From Cryptomeria japonica (taxonomy: Eukaryota; Streptophyta; Pinopsida; Cupressales; Cupressaceae), in the NCBI RefSeq assembly GCF_030272615.1, contig NC_081413.1:556599136-556663135 (forward strand): a DNA stretch of 64,000 nt. Direction: 5' to 3'. The stretch's first letter is position 1, and each line of letters starts with the position of its first letter. Of this stretch, positions 1 to 10,545 are shown one piece after another. The position numbers and the translations under genes were made by a program. A model generated the notes under the pieces. It was not told the DNA's origin and did not search any database. It was given only the letters and a program-made list of their open reading frames with translations.

Positions 1-913
1 CCTTGGAAGAAGAAGTTGACATTCTAGAAGGCAAATTGATTTTGTTCTTCTCAAGAAGATTCTTCAACTCATCAATATCCTTCTTGTAACAATGTTGTTC
101 ATCATGTCCTGACTTCTTGCAATATGCAACAAAAAGATTGTCCTTATATGATTTCCTCTTAGGTGGGAATGTAGAATCACCTTGTTGCGGAGAAGAGGAT
201 TGTGCTCCATCTTGTTGTGGTTTAGACTTGGGTTGCTTTTGGTTCTTTCCTTTTTCTTGATTGCTTTGATTCCCTTTATTAGCCACCAAAGCTTGTGACT
301 TTGAAGATTTGAGAATCCCCATCTTAGTCAACTTAGATTGCTCAAGAATCAACATCTCTGTGAATGCATCAAAGGAGGGAGAAGTGTATGAGGAACCTTG
401 AGCTAACCTATGGGTGTGGAAGCTAGATACAAAGGCTGCATACTCTGATGGAAGCTTGTCCAACAAGTTATAAACCAATTGAGCATCCTTTTTGTTAATG
501 CCACAATCCCTTAGCTTTGCTCTTAGCTCATTTGCTTTTGTGACATAATCTTGGATTGTATCAAAATCCTTGGGATCCAATGTTGTGAGTTCACTATCAA
601 GCTTGTAGCCCTTAATCTCATCAACTTGACCATACAATTTCTCATAAATATCCCAAGCCTCTTTAATTGTAGTACACTTATCAATGTGAAAAATGAGGTC
701 ATCTGATACATACTTTATAAGAGTTCCAAGTGCCATAGCATTCTTAGTGAGCCATTCAATTCGAGCAATAGGACCAACCTTAGGATCAGGTGGTGTTGTA
801 ATAGTTCCATTTACATAATGAATGAGTCTTTTTTCCATTAGTTTACTCCATGCCTTAATCTTCCATGATGCATAATTCCGAGGAGTTAAAAGTGAAAATT
901 TAGGAGAACCCAT
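1..913 (-). CDS. Copia retrotransposon gag (partial, open at window edge)
   Basis: The minus strand is open from ATG at 913 to base 1, about 304 codons with no stop, and runs out of the window. The product is a UBN2-type Copia Gag that packages element RNA into cytoplasmic particles. It begins MGSPKFSLL, has the usual N-terminal NYASWKIK-like stretch and a central DKLPSEYAAF segment (roughly residues 160-170), and ends in a Lys/Gln/Ser-rich linker. A zinc-knuckle relic near residue 270 reads AYCKKSGHDEQHC: the first Cys of CX2CX4HX4C is replaced by Val, the other three ligands remain. The start was chosen because it is the first Met of the frame and follows a non-coding leader. The rest of gag-pol lies beyond the left edge. 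Intact reading makes this one of the better preserved coding stretches in the window. Confidence 0.88.
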   Translation of the reverse strand, partial: MGSPKFSLLTPRNYASWKIKAWSKLMEKRLIHYVNGTITTPPDPKVGPIARIEWLTKNAMALGTLIKYVSDDLIFHIDKCTTIKEAWDIYEKLYGQVDEIKGYKLDSELTTLDPKDFDTIQDYVTKANELRAKLRDCGINKKDAQLVYNLLDKLPSEYAAFVSSFHTHRLAQGSSYTSPSFDAFTEMLILEQSKLTKMGILKSSKSQALVANKGNQSNQEKGKNQKQPKSKPQQDGAQSSSPQQGDSTFPPKRKSYKDNLFVAYCKKSGHDEQHCYKKDIDELKNLLEKNKINLPSRMSTSSSK

Positions 914-2611
914 AGTACCAAAATGAAAAAACACAAGATAGAGAGAGGTACAATCACACAAGACACCCCCCCAAATTACTCAATCAAGAATCCCCCCCCC
1001 AAAAAAAAAAATGAAAAAAAAAATGATGATTTGGCACTTTATACTTAGTGCGTATACAATGGGCCACTTGCAAAACAAGGCAAGGTGGACTTCTAGTTTC
1101 AACTTTACAACTACCTCAAATAGGCTACAAGAGACTCCAAAAAATACTACAAGTGATCTAAGCTGAGATCCAAGCAAAATACAAGTACCAAATAGGCCAA
1201 AAAAGACCAAATACTAAAAGTACAATTTCTACTCAAAATCACTGAAAACTAATGAAAAATTATGAAAGTAGACAAAAAATTATGCACTTTAAAAAAAAAA
1301 TGGCACCTGAAAAGGAGGTCGTACGACCCCAAACAAATCCTTTGAAGTTCCAAAATTGAGAATTAGATAGGTACAATCATCAAAAACTGCAAATTGTGAA
1401 AAATATGTCCATCAAAACCAAAAAATTCCTCCACCACTACGAAGAGCATGAAATATTAGCCCAAATAAAAAAAAATTGCACCAAAAAAGGAGCAAATATG
1501 AGCAAGTTACGGCCTCCTGAAGTCAGACTGCAAAACTAAAAAGCTCAATGAGAGGGGGTAATTTTTTTTCAAAAAATACTGTTGATGTAGGCTGACGTCA
1601 ACAATTCATGAGGTTAAATTTAACGACCGTTTGACCATCATCAAACCGTCGCACCCTTCTCCTGACCGTATAGATGATGACGTCATCATGTGACGTGGCT
1701 GTACGGACAATTGACTGTATAGGTTGAGGTGGCAGTCTGTACTGTTGACTGGGCTAATCAAACAAAGCCACGTGGCGGCTACTGTGCTGAATGTGTCTCT
1801 CCGGGAAAATAATATCGTGCCACGTGGCGACTTGGTGTGCAGAACTGGTGGGAGAGAGGTAGGGTGCTGACGGGAAGGTGTTCGGAGCCGGGGAACCGGA
1901 AGCAAAGGGAGTAGGTCGGCGACGGAGGGAGCAGGGCCCGGGTCGGGTGGATCAGGTAAGTCGTTGGTGGGAGCAATAGCCACGGGCGGTGGTCGGTAGC
2001 CGGCAGTCAGTTGAGGCAGCGTTGGCAAAGGAGGCACGAACGACGGTGGACCACACAGTGGTGGTGGTGGCCGGAGGTCGCACGTGGCTGACAGTGGAAG
2101 ATCGCCAGGGTTGGGAGGTATGGCGATGATCAGAGGGATACGCCGTCGGGTGCCGAGAAGAGGATACCGTCGGCGAAGACTGAAGGCTGTCAGAATATGG
2201 GGGTTGCGCAAATCTATGGACAGTACGACGAGGCCTGCAAAAATAATGTTGTGATAGTACGGTGTTGGGGGTGTCCCCTCGAAAAAAAAGAGCTTTTTAA
2301 AATTTTTTTTTAAAAATATATATATTTTTTTAAATCGATTTCAAATCGGTAAATTTTTTTTAAAAAAATTTCGTGAAAAATATAAAGATAAATATGCAGA
2401 TTTTTTTTAAAAAAAATCCGTACAAATATAACAGAATTGACGAAATTTTTTCCCTCACCAAAATAGGCTAAATTTATACTCAAATTTTTTGGAAACGGCC
2501 TCACAGACTCAATCGTGATGTCCAAATCGTTGTAGGATGCCCCCAAAAAATGCAAATCCCCAAATCCAAAAATTGAAGCCTCCAATAATAACTAATCAAA
2601 GAAGCCCTTTA
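914..2611 (-). other. Long untranslated leader of the left-end Copia element
   Basis: This is the stretch between the primer-binding site (2612-2624) and the gag ATG (913), about 1.7 kb, long for a Copia leader. Its first part (914-1600) is AT-rich with A-runs. 1620-2230 is markedly GC-rich and carries six ACGT-core sites: TGACGTCA at 1593 and 1678, TGACGTGG at 1691, GCCACGTGGC at 1767 and 1819, CACGTGGC at 2081. A proline-rich minus-strand frame (1606-2211, about 201 codons) is open, but I recognise no domain and treat it as a by-product of GC richness. 2290-2440 is A/T homopolymer-rich. Confidence 0.55.
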
Positions 2612-2624
2612 GGCTTTGATATCA
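2612..2624 (-). other. Primer-binding site and LTR edge of the left-end Copia
   Basis: On the minus strand the sequence reads TGATATCAAAGCC, two changes from the initiator-Met tRNA primer site TGGTATCAGAGCC typical of plant Copia elements. The bases immediately before it end in ...CTCACA, so an LTR ending in CA would abut it at 2625. The far end of that LTR, at higher coordinates, could not be placed. Bases 2625-3160 hold no gene I can support; a TATA-like TTTATAAAGG on the minus strand near 2725-2735 would suit this LTR. Confidence 0.6.
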
Positions 2625-3160
2625 TGTGAGATTTTGTCAAGATCAAGAGCTCAATGAAAAGTACAAAATAAAGAGACAAAATATTGATAGGAATAAACTG
2701 CTTACATCACAACACTTTCACAACATCAACAACCTTTATAAAAAAATAACTAAAATAAAGGTGTATCACAACTTGAAACTAACTATAGGTGAGTACAAAA
2801 TTCTAACATCACCTCTATAATATAGATATTTTCAATCTTAATGTTCCTCTAAATATTTGTTAAAATTCACATGTCAAATGCTAGTTTCATCTAATTAAAT
2901 TGCATATTTTTATTGTGAAAGTGGCCTATGTTGTGTAGGATAAACTTGGACCATCTTAGAGTGTACCATAATATCCTTACACAATTTTTTCATTGAGATT
3001 AACATCGATAAAGCATAAAACTATTTTAACCAACAATAAGATTATAAAAAGATAGATATCCTCCCAATCAAGGGGCCTTAAAAGAACAATCTAAGGTTCT
3101 TAATTTTTTTTTCAAAGGAATAATGTAAAATGGTCTCCTCTTGATACATGATTCTTTAAG

Positions 3161-3560
3161 TTGAATTCAAATGGGGACTTATGAGGAAATCAAAGACTAT
3201 TAGGAGCTATTGTTTCATAAGGGATTTGTGCAACCTCCAAGAAACCACAAGATAGCACCAACAATGAAGTGGAAGCACAAAGCCTTCTACTTACATCCTT
3301 TAAATTTGTCTCAAGAATAATTTTTTTTGTCACAATCAAAAGCAACCCTATGACAATAATGAATGCAATTAGAAAAAGATATGCGCCTAATTAGAATTGT
3401 CTCATAATCTATTGCAAGTGTGGCCTATTTAGGACAAGTCGAAGTATTTCATCATAAATCATTGTTTTAGGAAGGCAAGGAAGCCGATTTCTTGCAAATT
3501 ATGTGCTTGATCACAATAACAAAATCATAATTAATATGCCCCCTCAACTTGGGATGGTTT
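3161..3560 (+). pseudogene. RNase H domain remnant of a LINE-type element
   Basis: Plus-strand translation shows a decayed type-I RNase H domain. It starts LNSNGDL*GNQ (expected N-x-DG-A-x-R-GNPG), continues TNNEVEAQSLLL (the catalytic-Glu region), then MTIMNAIRKR, and ends EADFL/ANYVLDHNN (expected EADFLANY). There are several in-frame stops and a 1-base loss near 3500 between EADFL and ANYVL. The ancestral-like N-S-DG aspartate reads Asn here. In plants, RNase H of this form follows the reverse transcriptase of some non-LTR elements, but no RT is visible just upstream. It is on the opposite strand to the LINE at 5.9-10.5 kb and need not belong to it. Confidence 0.6.
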
Positions 3561-3821
3561 AACAATCAAATTCAACAAAAATTTATTGCATGTGATAGAG
3601 ATATCTACTAAAATTGCAAAAGGAGGAGGTGCAATAGTTATGTCGATTGCAAGTTATATAGAATAATGTGCAAAAATTTGAAATTATCCCTAAATATTAA
3701 GTACTTCAAATGTCAATATATATGCAATCTATAAAATACATACACATCCCAAATTTGGTAGTGTGGAGCTCTTAATAAATTGAATGCCCTCTAAATTTAA
3801 ACTACTACTATAAAAGATTGT

Positions 3822-4014
3822 GATGTGTGTGCGTGCGCACGCACATGCGCGTGTGTGAGTGAGAATATATGTATATATGTATGCATATGCATATGTATGT
3901 ACATATACATACATACACACATGTACATGTATGTATATATGTGTATGTATATGTGTATGCATATATATATGTGTGTATGTGTGTCTATACACACACTTAT
4001 ACATACATACATAA
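3822..4014. repeat. Alternating purine-pyrimidine tract (GT/GC/AT steps)
   Basis: About 190 bp made almost entirely of TG, CG, CA and TA steps, including a GC-rich core GCGTGCGCACGCACATGCGC near 3830-3850 and then ATAC/ATGT repeats. Open frames on both strands here are low-complexity Tyr/His/Ile/Cys products and are not genes. Confidence 0.85.
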
Positions 4015-4267
4015 TATAGTTTAATAACAACTGAATTAGAAAAAGTGAGTCTCAAATCAACTCATGAAATTGCAAAGTATAAAGGAAGAGCATGTAGGGT
4101 CTCAGTTCAACCAAAAAACTACTAAGATAAATGGTTTGAAATGTCTAAAAAGGAGGATATTGTTGATATACAACACATTAAACAATCTAATACATCTACT
4201 ACTGAAAATTATATAGTCATATATAGTCATATACATATAATATGAATTAGAAAATATAAGCTACAAT

Positions 4268-4479
4268 CTAGCAATTCCTGCTATCACTGTATTGCTCTAA
4301 ATCCTTCCACCCAATAGGAGGATCCACACACACACACACATGTACTTACATGCATACATGTGTAAGTGTGTTTTTGACATAGACCCTCCTATTGGGTGGA
4401 ATGTGTATGTGCATTTTTGTCATAGATCCTCCTATTGGTGGAAGGATTTAGAGCAATACAGTGACAACTAGAATTGCGC
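4268..4479. repeat. Imperfect inverted repeat, about 55-bp arms (MITE- or hairpin-like)
   Basis: The left arm (4268-4324) and right arm (4425-4479) are near-perfect reverse complements over a core beginning GATCCTCCTATTGG and continuing GGATTTAGAGCAATACAGTG. The spacer of about 100 bp has CA/TG repeats and a third partial copy of the CCTCCTATTGGGTGGAA end at 4384. No clear terminal target duplication was seen, so it may be a MITE or a simple inverted duplication. Confidence 0.75.
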
Positions 4480-4936
4480 ATCCACATGTGTGTTTTTGTG
4501 TGCAAATTAAGAATAATGGGCTATGATAAATATATAAAATATTGATGTAAAATTGTGTGGCAGATCTACTTGCCCACCACAATTTTTATTGGTGAAATAT
4601 TCTATTGACAAATTCACCATCAAACAGAATATGCTATATTTAAAAAGAAAAAAAAAATCCTATTAAGCTAATCTACTTGAAAAAACTTCATTTTAGTTTT
4701 ATAGTTGTATAATCCATTAGTTAGACTGTGAATTTTGGAAGATGAAAATGTGAAAATAAATAAGATGAAAATAATGCAATGCAAGATCCAAAACCCACAT
4801 TCATACTCACTCAATAAAGTGTCAAATCTATGGATAAATCAAATGATAAACAATAATACCACAATAAAGACCTTAAATTGCTCCATTATTTACTTGAATG
4901 CTCGTTGGAAATTTTCTCTCAAATTTTGTAGTATAA

Positions 4937-5548
4937 CTTTGATATTACCATGATAGATATGAAGGCTTGATACTTAATAATGGATGATGATAAAGCTAGC
5001 TTGATAGTGATAATGAATACATGCTCAAGAAGAATTGCGTAGGAAATTTGATTGTAAGAATGCTAACTAAAGAAAATTAATGAGTGAAAGTCTTATTTAT
5101 ATGCCTCACTTAACATTTGATCAATGGTGAAGATCAATTAGAAAATTAATGGATGGGAAAAATTAATAAGGTAGGACCTATAATTAACATATGGATTAAT
5201 GAAATGAAATAATAAAAATGGTGTGAATGCATAGAGATAATAAATAAAACATTATTTTATTTATTTTAGGTGGGCAAATTAAATAAACTATTTGAAATTT
5301 ATTTAATTTTAGAAAAAAGTGTTATCTAATTAAATATTTGTTTAAATTATTCAATTATAATGGATCAAAAAATGAATTAATTAAAAAATACAATTATTTA
5401 ATGAATAGAAAAAAATTAATTAATAAAAGAAACATTAGCTTAATTAATAAATAATTTTTTTTTTAATTAATATGTATAGACAAATTAATGAAAAGGTAAT
5501 GATAGGACAACATAATAAAAATGCATTAGTTATTTTTAAATGTCTACA
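4937..5548 (-). mobile_element. Minus-strand LTR with adjoining primer-site relic
   Basis: The LTR (4951-5548) reads on the minus strand from TGTAGACATTTAAAAA to ...CATATCTATCA, i.e. TG...CA. It has an AT-rich TTAATTAA-type U3 (5270-5480) and a TATA box (GGCATATAAATAAG near 5090-5105). Immediately beyond, at 4937-4950, the minus strand reads TGGTAATATCAAAG, an imperfect initiator-Met primer site. A second segment with the same TGTAGACA head ends at 20185. The internal region would lie below 4937; I recognise no gag or pol there. Confidence 0.45.
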
Positions 5549-5866
5549 TGAATCGATTGATATCTAGAAATTACTTTTGATGCATCTCATAATTTATGAG
5601 ATGAACCATGAATTTTTAATGCTTATATTGAAACCAAGCCTTACTTGTGTGTGTACAACAAGCATTCATTCTCTTGCAATGCTAGAATAACTCATACACA
5701 ATGTGAAATTAAAGGATATTTGAAGGAATGCAAAGATGACAACAATACAAAGAAGCAACTAATTCAGAGCATGTTTGTTATCTCCAAGTACTTTAAACTA
5801 AGTGCTACAATCTCCTCATCTCTACCCATTGAAAGAAAGAAAGAAATTATTTTAATGTCCACGAGA

Positions 5867-8800
5867 CTAAGTATAGCCTATGGGATAGACCCCTTCAGAA
5901 ATCAACTTCTGCATTACACCTCTTTTCTTGTGCAGCGTGATGATGAGAGCCTCTAGCCTCTCCACACACCCCTCATTGAATAAATTATCCCAAAAGCAGT
6001 ACGCAAGAGTGGTTTCATAACTGTCCCTGTTGTCCTTGAAAGTGTCACATTCTAGAATGAAGTGTTATTATGTTTCAACCTTACTTGAAGTGCAAAAAAT
6101 GCACTCTTTCCTCCCAATTTTCTTTTGGTCTTTTCCAATGCCCAATTTCACATTGGAGCTAATAAGAGTTAGTTCTTAATTGAGCAATTAGGATTTTGGC
6201 TTTCCACGATAAATTAGCCCCTATGTACACTTTTTGTTGATGGTTACACAAGGGGTTAAACTCTTCAATATAATACTTTTTCTTTCTCCCTAGCTCTTTA
6301 CCCCAAGTCCGCTTGTGGAACTTATCTATAACATACGCCTTTATCTCCTTGCTATTCGTGGGGCACATGTTCAAGTATATATCCCATTTTCTAAGCCATT
6401 TGCTATTTTGTCTCATCCAAGTCTTCTTTCTTTTGCATAATGTGTCATTGAAGACGACCTTAGGCCATCTACCCTCATCCATTTGCTCAATTATTTTCAA
6501 ATAACAAATGAGCCTCGCCAAAGCAATTGCCTCCATTGGTGCAACTCCCACTTCACTCAACATGATATAATACGGGACTGAGCTTTTGAGTTTGAACTTG
6601 TTTGTAATCAATCGCTTTTGAATTTGCTCAATTTGTTTCCACTGTAAATTAGAGGTGTTGTTGGCCCACACTTCACAGCCATAAAGTGCAACTAGAAGCA
6701 TTGAAAGCCCAAGGAGAGTTTGGGTAGTCTTCCAATCCTATAACTCCGCCTCTATGCACCTATTTTGAAAAGCATAGAATGCTTTCCAACCTCCCATCAT
6801 TCTCTTCTTTCTGCAACCTTCCCGACTTAGATTTTTGTTGAAGTCAATTCCAAGGTCTTTGTAGTCTGTCACTTCTTCCAAAACACTGCCTTCAAAGAAG
6901 AACTTATGCTGGTTATTCTTTCTTTTGTTGGAGAAAACCATCACATTCGTCTTGCTAATGTTGACCTACATACCAACTGTTCTACAAACCTGCTCAAGAG
7001 AGTGTAAGTGCTCTTGTAAGCCAAGAGAAGACCTAGCAATCAAAATGATGTCATCTGCATACAAAAGGAGCCTTATCACAAACTCACCCAACTGAACACC
7101 ATCCCCATCTTGAAGGTTTAACCATTCTTCAAATTTGTCAATATATATACCAAAGAGTGTAGGGGACAAAGGGCACCCTTGCTTGACCCCTATATCACTC
7201 CTAAAACTTTCAGAGATGCCAGCTGAAGTACATATTTTGACTTTAACTTCCTCATACAACCTATGAATAGCTACCCTAAGATGTATAAGAACCCCTATTT
7301 CCTCCATTCTTTGCCAAAGCTTATCTCTAGGGACCGTGTCAAAAGCTTTTTTGAAATCCACAAAGCAACAAAAAGCTTCCTCATTTTGCTCCTAAACTTT
7401 TTCAATGATGTGCCTTAGAGTAATACCATGATCGATCGTAGAATGCTTAGGTCTAAAACCTGCTTGCCCTTTAGCTTGTTTATCACTTTTTTCCGCCCAC
7501 TTGCTGATTTTGTTTTCTATCATGTTGCCAAATAACTTTGTAAACAAATGATTTATCATAATGGTTCTATAATTGGAGGGATTACTGACATCACCACTCT
7601 TGAAAAGAGTCATTGCTAAGCTGGTTATCCAATTAGAAGGGAACTCTTGTTGAATGATGCTATTGAAAATTTTTGTCATGTGAGGTGCAAGAATATTCGT
7701 ACCCCACTTTAGATGCTCCGCTTGAAGTTCAACTAGGTCTTTTGTTTTACAAGCACCCAACTTCTTGATACCCATTTTGATCTCTTGAATAGTGAAAAGC
7801 TTAATGGTGGTTTTGACCAAAGGGGGAGAGGCAACTTGTGAATCCTACTCATAAAGCTACTTTGCATAGTCGAGCCATTGAGATGAAGTAATAGTGTTTT
7901 CATCTTGCCTCTTCCTTGATTGAAACTCCTTCCTAAAAAGCTTTGGGTTCCTTTTTCCAACGAAGATTAACTCCTCTCCTTATGACCATGAAATCATCTT
8001 TTTTCTTTCTTAAAATCTGCTTATAAACTTTGAGATTAATACGTTTATTATTTGTCTCCTTCAAAGTCCTCCTTGCCTTTTTGCATTCTTCATCAAACCA
8101 AGCATTGACCGAAAAACAATTTGTTTGTGTTTTTCTATTCTTAGCTCTTTTACATTCCGCAAGTGCTCCATGGATTATATTTATAAGCTCAGGACTACGA
8201 AGCCCATGAATAGGAATTTTCTCCTTCTTGAAAAGTCTTTCAAGCGTTATTTGTAAGGTGTTACAATTTTTTTGAGTTAACAAAATTCTGCCCTTTAGAG
8301 AAGATTGCAAAATTTAGGTGGAATTCTTCCCAAGCTGCACCTTTTCAATCCAAGAGAAGCTTAAATAAATCGGTTTATGATAAAAAATTTAAATCCCAGA
8401 ATTGTTCACCAATCAAAACTTCTTCCATTTTGTCACACAAGTCATGTAAGCAAATGACATAATCCACTACACTTGCACCATTATAAGTATTACAAGTGAA
8501 ATTCTCAAACCTCACCCATCTAGCCAAACCATTGCAAATGACTAAATTGAATGACCCGCATAAAGTAAGCAGTTGCTCCCCAAAAACATTCCAACATTTA
8601 CTGTCTTTTGAGACCCTTGTCCACTGATGAATACTTTCTTCTATGAGCCACATGGGATTGCAATCTTCTTCAAAACATGGAATGTTGGCTTGTTCACTAG
8701 CTGTCCTACCATTAAAATCCCCCACCAAAAAGACTTCACCAAGTTGAGAATATTTGGCTATATCCTTTTTTTAAACTACAAAAGGATCCTTGTGGTCAAG

Positions 8801-9150
8801 GTCACTATTCTTGTAAGTTTTTGAAACTTGCGAAGCAAAGTAGCATGTTGCAATACGAATGAGATTACCATTTTTTGCGATTTTGAACCAAACAAATTGT
8901 TTATTTGTATCTTCTCTTTCTAGCTGAATCAAACGGCCTTCTTTTTCCTTCACTAAAATCATGATACCCCCATGACCTTTGCCATTCCCTACTGCCTTGT
9001 TCCACACTGACATCTTCAAATACCCTTCAAACATAAGTGTCTTACACCCTTCATGCTCATGAGTTTCAATGAGACAAATAATGTCTCGATCTTTCGCAAT
9101 AGGCTCTAACCTAGGTCAACATCTCAACGGGTAACCTCTACAATTCCAAC
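5867..9150 (-). pseudogene. LINE ORF2: AP endonuclease, reverse transcriptase, zinc motif
   Basis: Domain order on the minus strand is complete. The endonuclease starts at WNCRG (about 9134-9148), continues DIICLIETHE, GDFNGR (about 8715) and SVVDYV. The reverse transcriptase has DFKKAFDTVPRDKL, GVKQGCPLSPTLFG and the active-site YADD at 7050-7061. A C-terminal CIFC-x7-H-x4-C zinc motif lies near 6060-6090, and the frame closes at TAG 5867-5869. The frame is broken by stops near 9110, 8771, 7392, 6966, 6738 and within the zinc motif. There are frame changes between 8375 and 8310, between 7933 and 7820, and near 6158. ORF2 supplies target nicking and cDNA synthesis in intact relatives; this copy cannot encode it. 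Confidence 0.88.
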
Positions 9151-10545
9151 AAACTAAACTTAGGGAAACCCAGGTAGGACTTGATTGCTATGTGTTGACA
9201 TGTAAGGCTCAAAGATGAGTCTAACTCCTCATTAGCCCACACCGAATTTGTTGGTACGCTTTCTACCAAAGAATTTGCTGCCACTTCCTTACTACAAACT
9301 TGTTGTTTTACTTTGAAATGAGGCCCAAAAGAGGCAATAATTGCTTTGCCTTTGTATAGCCATGCTCTTTTGCCCTCGTCTCCAACTGCTCTAACTATTG
9401 ACATTTCCAGCCTCCTCTCTTCTAGTTGACTAATAGTTAAATCTTCATCTAAAGAAAAGCGAGAGCCCCTTAGAAATTGTTTCTTATTTAGAAGGACTTG
9501 CTTGTCCTGTAGGTTTGATAAGATGATTCTAATGGGTCTTGTTCTTTCAGCACTAAACTTACCCACTCTCCATGCCTGACATATTCACCCTTGCCAACTC
9601 AACTTGTCTTTTAAGAAATCGCTAACCAACTCAAGAGTACGTTCATTTCTCCCATAGTCCTTCACCCCTTGAATGATTAAGTTTGTTGCTCTAACTTGCC
9701 TTTCTTTGACTTCTTTATCTTGCATATTGTCAACCCGAGTGTTTGTCTCTAGTACTTTATTATCGGAATTGCTAATAACTTGTGACCAAGATTTGGTATT
9801 TTTATTGGTAGTACTTCCTTCCTTACCTCCTTTTACTGCCTTACTTGCACTTTCTTCCACTACATGGGTATTAGTTTAGTCAATTGATTTTCCTACATCC
9901 TGAGGTGATTCACAGTTCAACACATCTTTACTTTTCGATACAGATTCTTTCATGGCTTGCCAAGCAGCCTTCATGTCTTGCCATTCACTCTTACCAACCA
10001 AAAGAGCCTCTTGCAACAATGTTAATTGCTCTTTTAAAAACATAGCTAATTGCTCTTTTAAAAACTTATTACTTTTTGCCAACATTTGGTTTGCAACTGC
10101 TAAAGCATTGATTTTGAGGGCTCTTTCCTGCCCTTTACATTCCAAAACCTCCAGCCTACTCTTGGGGCTTAAAGTCTTGCACATATAGATCAAATGACCA
10201 AGTGAGAGGAGTGGAAAAGGGGCTGTAAAAGACAGAATCATCAGTGCCCTTGTTGCCTTTGGACTTGCTGATATGACCTCTTCATATGGGAGAGTGAACA
10301 GAATATTGCTTAGTACGAAGGACTCAAATGTTTTGCCTTTGCTTTGACTGTTCCCATTTTAGATTAGCACTACGCCTTATAATACCCTGAAACTGTTTAG
10401 CATCGACCCAAACCCATTTCCTTGCCTTGACCGCATAAGCAATTTTCACTTGACCTAAGAGGTTTGTTTCAATGCGGCTGGAGAGATTTTGTATGTTTTG
10501 CAAGTTTAACATGTGTGAAGGTGAAAGTGTTTCCATTGCCATGAG
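9138..10545 (-). pseudogene. LINE ORF1, L1 ORF1p-like (coiled coil, RRM, C-terminal domain)
   Basis: The frame probably begins MAMETLSPSHM at 10545. It changes frame near 10330, then runs from about 10320 to 9138 with in-frame stops at 9873-9875 (TAA) and 9585-9587 (TGA). The middle (about 10165-9920) is rich in Leu/Lys/Glu heptads, consistent with a coiled coil. RATNLIIQGVKD matches the RRM start of L1 ORF1p, and RPIRIILSNLQDKQVLL followed by LEERR matches its C-terminal RNA-binding domain. No CCHC zinc knuckle is visible, unlike the zinc-knuckle ORF1 common in angiosperm L1 elements. Intact relatives are RNA-binding chaperones of the LINE ribonucleoprotein. The family call is by motif recognition only. 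Confidence 0.7.

Larger units (their letters stand above)
5867..10545 (-). mobile_element. Degenerate L1-type LINE (non-LTR retrotransposon)
   Basis: This is a two-ORF non-LTR element on the minus strand: ORF1 (10545-9138) and ORF2 (about 9150-5867), overlapping by a few bases. Such elements copy their RNA at a nicked genomic target by target-primed reverse transcription. Both frames carry several stops and frameshifts, so the copy is dead. No poly(A)/poly(T) tail or target duplication was found, so the outer limits are uncertain by some hundred bases. Confidence 0.85.

Noticed and set aside
1606-2211. 201-codon proline-rich minus-strand frame
   Set aside because: Composition follows GC richness, no domain, and it lies in a retrotransposon leader ahead of gag.
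3729-4055. Overlapping frames on both strands around 3.8-4.0 kb
   Set aside because: Low-complexity products of an alternating dinucleotide tract.
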